The notes under the pieces are model-generated. The model had not been told where the DNA came from, did no database searches, and was given only the letters and a program-made list of their open reading frames with translations. Source: Candidatus Cloacimonadota bacterium (GTDB lineage Bacteria > Cloacimonadota > Cloacimonadia > Cloacimonadales > Cloacimonadaceae). Taken from it: a DNA stretch of 16,836 nucleotides. The position numbers and the translations under genes are program-made. The stretch spans positions 1-16,836 of the forward strand of contig JALNWR010000030.1 of the NCBI GenBank assembly GCA_023230795.1. Direction: 5' to 3'. Every line of letters starts with the position of its first letter. Position 1 is the first letter of the stretch. Below, piece after piece: positions 13,501 to 16,836 of the stretch.

Positions 13501-14619
13501 ATGGAATATATAGATTTTAAAAACGAAGCCAATGATTTGATAGATAAGATAACTGAGATACTCAAGCTGATGGATTTGCGGCAGAAAAGTCAGGAAGTGA
13601 AGTCCTTTGAAGCCGAAATGAATGCACCTGGTTTTTGGAATGATCAAGAGCAAGCCCGGAGAATCAGCAAAAAAGTTTCCCAAATCAGAAATGAAATTGC
13701 TCATATAGAAAGCCTGAAGGCTACTAAAGACGAGCTGGAGACCTATCTGACCTTTTTGGACGATGATTTTACGAGTGAGCTATTTGAAGAGGGTATCCAG
13801 GCTCTGGAGCGCATCAAACAATTTGTAGAAAAAGCCGAAATAGAAGCTCTGCTGAATGAAGAGTATGATCACAATGATGCCATTTTTACCATCCATGCCG
13901 GAGCCGGGGGCACAGAAGCTCAGGATTGGGCTCAGATGCTGATGCGGATGTATATGCACTGGGCGGAAGATAGTGGATATACCTTCAATGTAATAGACAG
14001 CCTGCCCGGGGAAGAAGCAGGGATCAAAAGCGCTACTATTGAGATTGAGGGGAATCTGGCTTTTGGTATGCTCAAAAGTGAGATTGGAATACATCGGCTG
14101 GTGCGCATCAGTCCGTTCAATGCTCAAGGTAAAAGGCAGACCTCATTTGCCTCTGTATTTGTATATCCGCAATTTGACGATGATATCGAGGTTGAAATTG
14201 ATAGCAAAGATATAAAGATAGATACATACAGATCCAGCGGTGCAGGCGGACAGCATGTAAATACTACCGATTCTGCGGTTCGCATCACACATCTGCCCAC
14301 AAACATAGTGGTCAGCTGCCAAAATGAGCGTTCTCAAATCCAGAATAGAGACAAGGCCATGGCTATCCTGAAAAGCAGGCTGTATCAACACTATAAAGAA
14401 CTTCAGGATCAGGAAAAAAAGAGCAATGAGGCATCTAAGACCGAGATAGGCTGGGGAAATCAGATTCGCTCTTACGTATTCCAGCCTTATCAAATGGTGA
14501 AAGATCATCGTACAAATCATGAAGTCGGCCAGGTGGATAAGGTGATGGATGGCGATCTCGACTCCTTTATATATGCCTGGCTCAAGATGACCGCGAAATC
14601 GAGGATGAATGACAGATGA
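13501..14619 (+). CDS. prfB: Peptide chain release factor 2 (RF2)
   Basis: Cytosolic class I release factor that recognises UAA and UGA and triggers peptide release on the ribosome. 372 residues against 365 in E. coli. The N-terminal helical domain is followed by HAGAGGTEAQDWAQML (132-147). The stop-codon recognition tripeptide SPF is at 204-206, which identifies RF2 rather than RF1 (PxT). The universal GGQ loop is at 249-251 in SSGAGGQHVNTTDSAVRITH (245-264). The frame is continuous: the programmed +1 frameshift near codon 25 (CTT TGA C) seen in many bacteria is absent, and the corresponding place reads LKLMDLRQKS. AGGAAAG at 13491-13497 is a good ribosome site. The end overlaps uppS by ATGA. 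Confidence 0.97.
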   Translation: MEYIDFKNEANDLIDKITEILKLMDLRQKSQEVKSFEAEMNAPGFWNDQEQARRISKKVSQIRNEIAHIESLKATKDELETYLTFLDDDFTSELFEEGIQALERIKQFVEKAEIEALLNEEYDHNDAIFTIHAGAGGTEAQDWAQMLMRMYMHWAEDSGYTFNVIDSLPGEEAGIKSATIEIEGNLAFGMLKSEIGIHRLVRISPFNAQGKRQTSFASVFVYPQFDDDIEVEIDSKDIKIDTYRSSGAGGQHVNTTDSAVRITHLPTNIVVSCQNERSQIQNRDKAMAILKSRLYQHYKELQDQEKKSNEASKTEIGWGNQIRSYVFQPYQMVKDHRTNHEVGQVDKVMDGDLDSFIYAWLKMTAKSRMNDR

Positions 14620-15344
14620 ATAAGGATTACAAAGACCTGCTTCTTAGTTTGGATATGAGCCGCCTGCCCCGCCACGTTGGCATTATCATGGATGGGAATG
14701 GACGCTGGGCTAAAAAACGTAAACGTCCTCGCTTGTATGGACATCGCGAGGGAGCAAAGTCCATCCGTCAGGTAGTGGAATTAGGGGTGGAGCTGGGGCT
14801 ACAGTATCTGACATTTTACACTTTTTCTACAGAGAATTGGAATCGACCGGAGGATGAAGTACAGGGCTTGCTAAAGCTGCTCAAAGAACGTCTGAAAAAA
14901 GAGATACCTGAGCTTAACAAACAGAACATTTACGTGCAGTTTATTGGCTCAGAGATCAATCTGAACCCAGAATATCTGGCGGAAATCAGGTCTGTGGCAG
15001 CGAAAACGCAGAATAATACGGGTTTGAAGATCAATATCGCCTTCAATTATGGAGGACGCCTGGAGATCATTGAAGCCATCAAAAAGCTCAAGCCCGAGGA
15101 TGTCAACACACTTACAACCCAGGATTTTGGTCGTTACCTTTGGACCAAAGAACAGCCTGATCCCGATCTTATAATACGCAGCAGCGGAGAAATGCGGCTT
15201 TCAAACTTTTTGCTCTGGCAATCCGCTTATTCCGAAATCTACGTCACCGATGTGTTATGGCCGGATTTTGGTAAGGTGGAAATGATCAAAGCCCTGCTGG
15301 AATATCAGAAGCGCAGCCGGCGCTATGGAGGCCTTTCCGGATGA
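14616..15344 (+). CDS. uppS: Undecaprenyl diphosphate synthase (isoprenyl transferase)
   Basis: Cis-prenyltransferase that extends farnesyl diphosphate with isopentenyl units to the C55 carrier lipid used for peptidoglycan and O-antigen. 242 residues, normal for the family. Motifs: HVGIIMDGNGRWAKKR (20-35, catalytic Asp26 as in E. coli), GHREGAKS (42-49), YLTFYTFSTENWNRP (64-78), NIAFNYGGRLEI, DPDLIIRSSGEMRLSNFLLW and the terminal VLWPDF. The usual RTGGE reads RSSGE, a mild variant. The ATG overlaps the prfB stop (ATGA) and the stop overlaps the cdsA start in the same way, so the three are translationally coupled. uppS-cdsA adjacency is widespread in bacteria, but prfB as the upstream partner, in place of frr, is less usual. 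Confidence 0.96.
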   Translation: MNKDYKDLLLSLDMSRLPRHVGIIMDGNGRWAKKRKRPRLYGHREGAKSIRQVVELGVELGLQYLTFYTFSTENWNRPEDEVQGLLKLLKERLKKEIPELNKQNIYVQFIGSEINLNPEYLAEIRSVAAKTQNNTGLKINIAFNYGGRLEIIEAIKKLKPEDVNTLTTQDFGRYLWTKEQPDPDLIIRSSGEMRLSNFLLWQSAYSEIYVTDVLWPDFGKVEMIKALLEYQKRSRRYGGLSG

Positions 15345-16135
15345 AAGAACTTGGCAAGCGCATCATGATCTCGGTTATCTTCATCCCCTTCTTGATTTTG
15401 GCCTTGTATTTCGAAGGTATCCCTTTGTATCTGATGTTCCTGATAGTCAGCATATTTGGAGCTCAAGAATATATTTGCATGATGCGCAAGGCAGAGATCA
15501 GGATTTCCTGGCCCTGGTTTGCACTTTACCCTTTGCTGTATAGTCTCTGGGTGTATTACCCCAGGCATGGGATGAGCATAATCTGGCTGGGAGTGGTTCT
15601 CGCTATGATCGAGCCCCTGGTAAAATGGCATGAAGACAAAAGCGTTCCCCGCATGATGGCTATCGTTTTTGGCCTGATTTATACTGCCTTGATGCCTGCT
15701 ATGATCGTGAGTATAGGCTGGTACGAGCAACCCAAGAAGATTTTACTTGCCTTAATTCTTATGATCTGGATAGTGGATACAGCAGCTTATTTTGTTGGTA
15801 TGCGCTTCGGCAAAAAGCGCAACATTACGCCGGTTAGTCCCAAGAAAAGTCGCGAAGGTTTCATTGCCGGATTCCTTGCGCCGATCCTGATCTTGTTTAT
15901 ATTATATTTGAGTGGATTTACAGCGATTCCCATGCTGCCCATGGTGCTTGTTTCCATTGCAGCGGGTATCTTTGGCCAGTTAGGAGACCTTTTGGAATCC
16001 ATGCTCAAGAGATTTTGTAAAGTGAAAGACAGCTCCCGTCTCATTCCGGGACATGGGGGCATATTGGATAGAACGGATAGTATCTTGCTGGCAGGAGCTT
16101 TCCTGTACAGCGCACTAAAAATAATTAACATGTGA
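15341..16135 (+). CDS. cdsA: Phosphatidate cytidylyltransferase CdsA
   Basis: Inner-membrane enzyme converting phosphatidic acid and CTP into CDP-diacylglycerol, the precursor of phosphatidylethanolamine, phosphatidylglycerol and cardiolipin. 264 residues with about seven hydrophobic segments, starting with MISVIFIPFLILALYF and including LILMIWIVDTAAYFVGMRFG. The CDS signature is present near residues 220-246: SMLKR, K-D-S-S-R, PGHGGILDRTD. Its Asp and His/Gly residues bind metal and nucleotide. The start overlaps the uppS stop by ATGA. The stop codon TGA (16133-16135) overlaps the ribosome site (GAGGT, 16134-16138) of the following secreted-protein gene. dxr and rseP, often next in other bacteria, do not follow here. 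Confidence 0.96.
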   Translation: MKELGKRIMISVIFIPFLILALYFEGIPLYLMFLIVSIFGAQEYICMMRKAEIRISWPWFALYPLLYSLWVYYPRHGMSIIWLGVVLAMIEPLVKWHEDKSVPRMMAIVFGLIYTALMPAMIVSIGWYEQPKKILLALILMIWIVDTAAYFVGMRFGKKRNITPVSPKKSREGFIAGFLAPILILFILYLSGFTAIPMLPMVLVSIAAGIFGQLGDLLESMLKRFCKVKDSSRLIPGHGGILDRTDSILLAGAFLYSALKIINM

Positions 16136-16142
16136 GGTAAAC

Positions 16143-16836
16143 ATGATGAAAAAAGCTCTCGTATCCCTGATCCTGGTAGCTGCGATTTCAATGGTTTTTG
16201 CACAAGCTGCCAATCTCTTCTTCAGTGAATACATTGAAGGAAGTTCGAATAACAAAGCTCTTGAAATCTTCAACGGAACCGGAGCCACAGTAGATCTGTC
16301 CGAGTATTCTGTGAAGCTTGGTTCTAATGGAAATTCATGGAGCGCGACAAACTTTTTGGAAATGGAAGGCACTTTGGCCGATAACTCCGTGTATGTGATC
16401 GCAAATTCACAGGCTGCTGCAGCTATTTTGAACGTGGCAGATGTAACCAGCACCGTTACCTATTTTAATGGTAACGACGCCATTGCACTCTTTCATGGCG
16501 ATACCATGATCGATATCATCGGCGTATATATGGAAGACCCCGGTACAGCCTGGGACGTAGCTGGTACGCCTGGTGCTACTTTGAATCATACCTTGATCCG
16601 TAAACCCAACGTGGTCCAAGGAAGCACAGACTGGGCAAGCTCTGCTGGCAGCAACATGGACAATTCAGAGTGGCTGGTGCATCCACAAGATTACTTCGAT
16701 AATATCGGTACTCACGAGTTTAACCCCAGCAGCTCTGAGATGGCCGGTACTCCCACCTTCGATCCCCCTGCCGGTGCTTACACTCAGGCTATAGCTGTGA
16801 GCCTTAGCTCCAGCACTGCTGGTGCTACAATTCGCT
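16143..16836 (+). CDS. Secreted lamin-tail-domain protein, 3' end outside the window
   Basis: The open frame runs off the right edge; 231 residues are visible. Signal peptide MMKKALVSLILVAAISMVFA, likely cut before QAANL. Residues ~24-197 form a lamin tail domain (LTD) of the type found in secreted nucleases and adhesins: LFFSEYIEGSSNNKALEIFN, VDLSEYSVKL, SVYVIANSQA, YFNGNDAIALF, DIIGVY, TLIRK, DWASS and EWLVHPQDYFDNIGTHEF. After a short linker, FDPPAGAYTQAIAVSLSSS and GATIR match the start of a chitobiase/beta-hexosaminidase C-terminal-like repeat (CHB_HEX_C). More domains, perhaps an endonuclease/exonuclease/phosphatase domain or T9SS tail, are expected beyond the window. Start at ATG 16143 or 16146, with GAGGT 4 or 7 bases upstream. 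It begins 7 bases after cdsA. Domain calls firm, function open. Confidence 0.85.
   Translation, partial: MMKKALVSLILVAAISMVFAQAANLFFSEYIEGSSNNKALEIFNGTGATVDLSEYSVKLGSNGNSWSATNFLEMEGTLADNSVYVIANSQAAAAILNVADVTSTVTYFNGNDAIALFHGDTMIDIIGVYMEDPGTAWDVAGTPGATLNHTLIRKPNVVQGSTDWASSAGSNMDNSEWLVHPQDYFDNIGTHEFNPSSSEMAGTPTFDPPAGAYTQAIAVSLSSSTAGATIR

Noticed and set aside
13561..13590. Possible RF2 frameshift site (out-of-frame TGA in CTGATGG)
   Set aside because: The main frame is continuous and encodes the expected N-terminal domain; no CTT-TGA-C and no internal Shine-Dalgarno.
13780..14127. Minus-strand frame opposite prfB
   Set aside because: Antisense shadow of a highly conserved gene.
1..16836. tRNA, rRNA or CRISPR elements
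   Set aside because: No cloverleaf, rRNA-like segment or regularly spaced repeat was seen on reading through.

Overview
The window reads as an ordinary, gene-dense piece of a Gram-negative bacterial chromosome with a Bacteroidetes/Chlorobi-like character. The markers are a lipid A gene (lpxB), a Bacteroides-type short phosphoglycerate dehydrogenase, a large secreted protein ending in a type IX secretion (T9SS) type A sorting domain, a secreted lamin-tail-domain protein and an Omp85-like outer-membrane protein. My best guess is a member of Candidatus Cloacimonadota (WWE1) or a close relative. This rests on overall gene character, not on any marker RNA, and is only moderately certain. I see no tRNA, rRNA, CRISPR array, transposase or integrase.

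Layout, left to right. The end of groEL (1-479) closes with a strong perfect-palindrome terminator. Then come an MFS transporter (579-1883), a 6-phosphofructokinase (about 1968-3071) and a D-3-phosphoglycerate dehydrogenase (3145-4065), so glycolysis sits beside entry to serine biosynthesis; this block ends in a good terminator. A POTRA plus beta-barrel protein (4147-5934) follows. A 467-bp gene-free stretch (5935-6401) is full of inverted repeats, including a concentric hyphenated palindrome at 6138-6183. Next is a small membrane-anchored protein with a pilin-like N-terminus (6402-6935). It converges on a 1298-residue secreted T9SS cargo protein on the minus strand (10915-7019), and the two share a symmetrical bidirectional terminator.

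From 11081 onward all genes are on the plus strand and concern mainly envelope lipids: a COG2426 'small multidrug export' membrane protein, lpxB, a DUF374 acyltransferase, then prfB (RF2), uppS, cdsA and a secreted lamin-tail protein running off the window. Many junctions overlap by 1-8 bases, implying translational coupling. A TTGACA box before prfB suggests that the second half (prfB-uppS-cdsA) also has its own promoter. The set covers the lipid A disaccharide step, acyl transfer, the undecaprenyl carrier and CDP-diacylglycerol.

I found no unmistakable new system. The best second looks are the structured gene-free region at 5935-6401; the unassigned N-terminal domain of the large T9SS protein, which has hydrolase-like His/Asp patches; the COG2426 protein embedded among lipid-carrier genes; and the altered active-site motifs of the dehydrogenase and phosphofructokinase.
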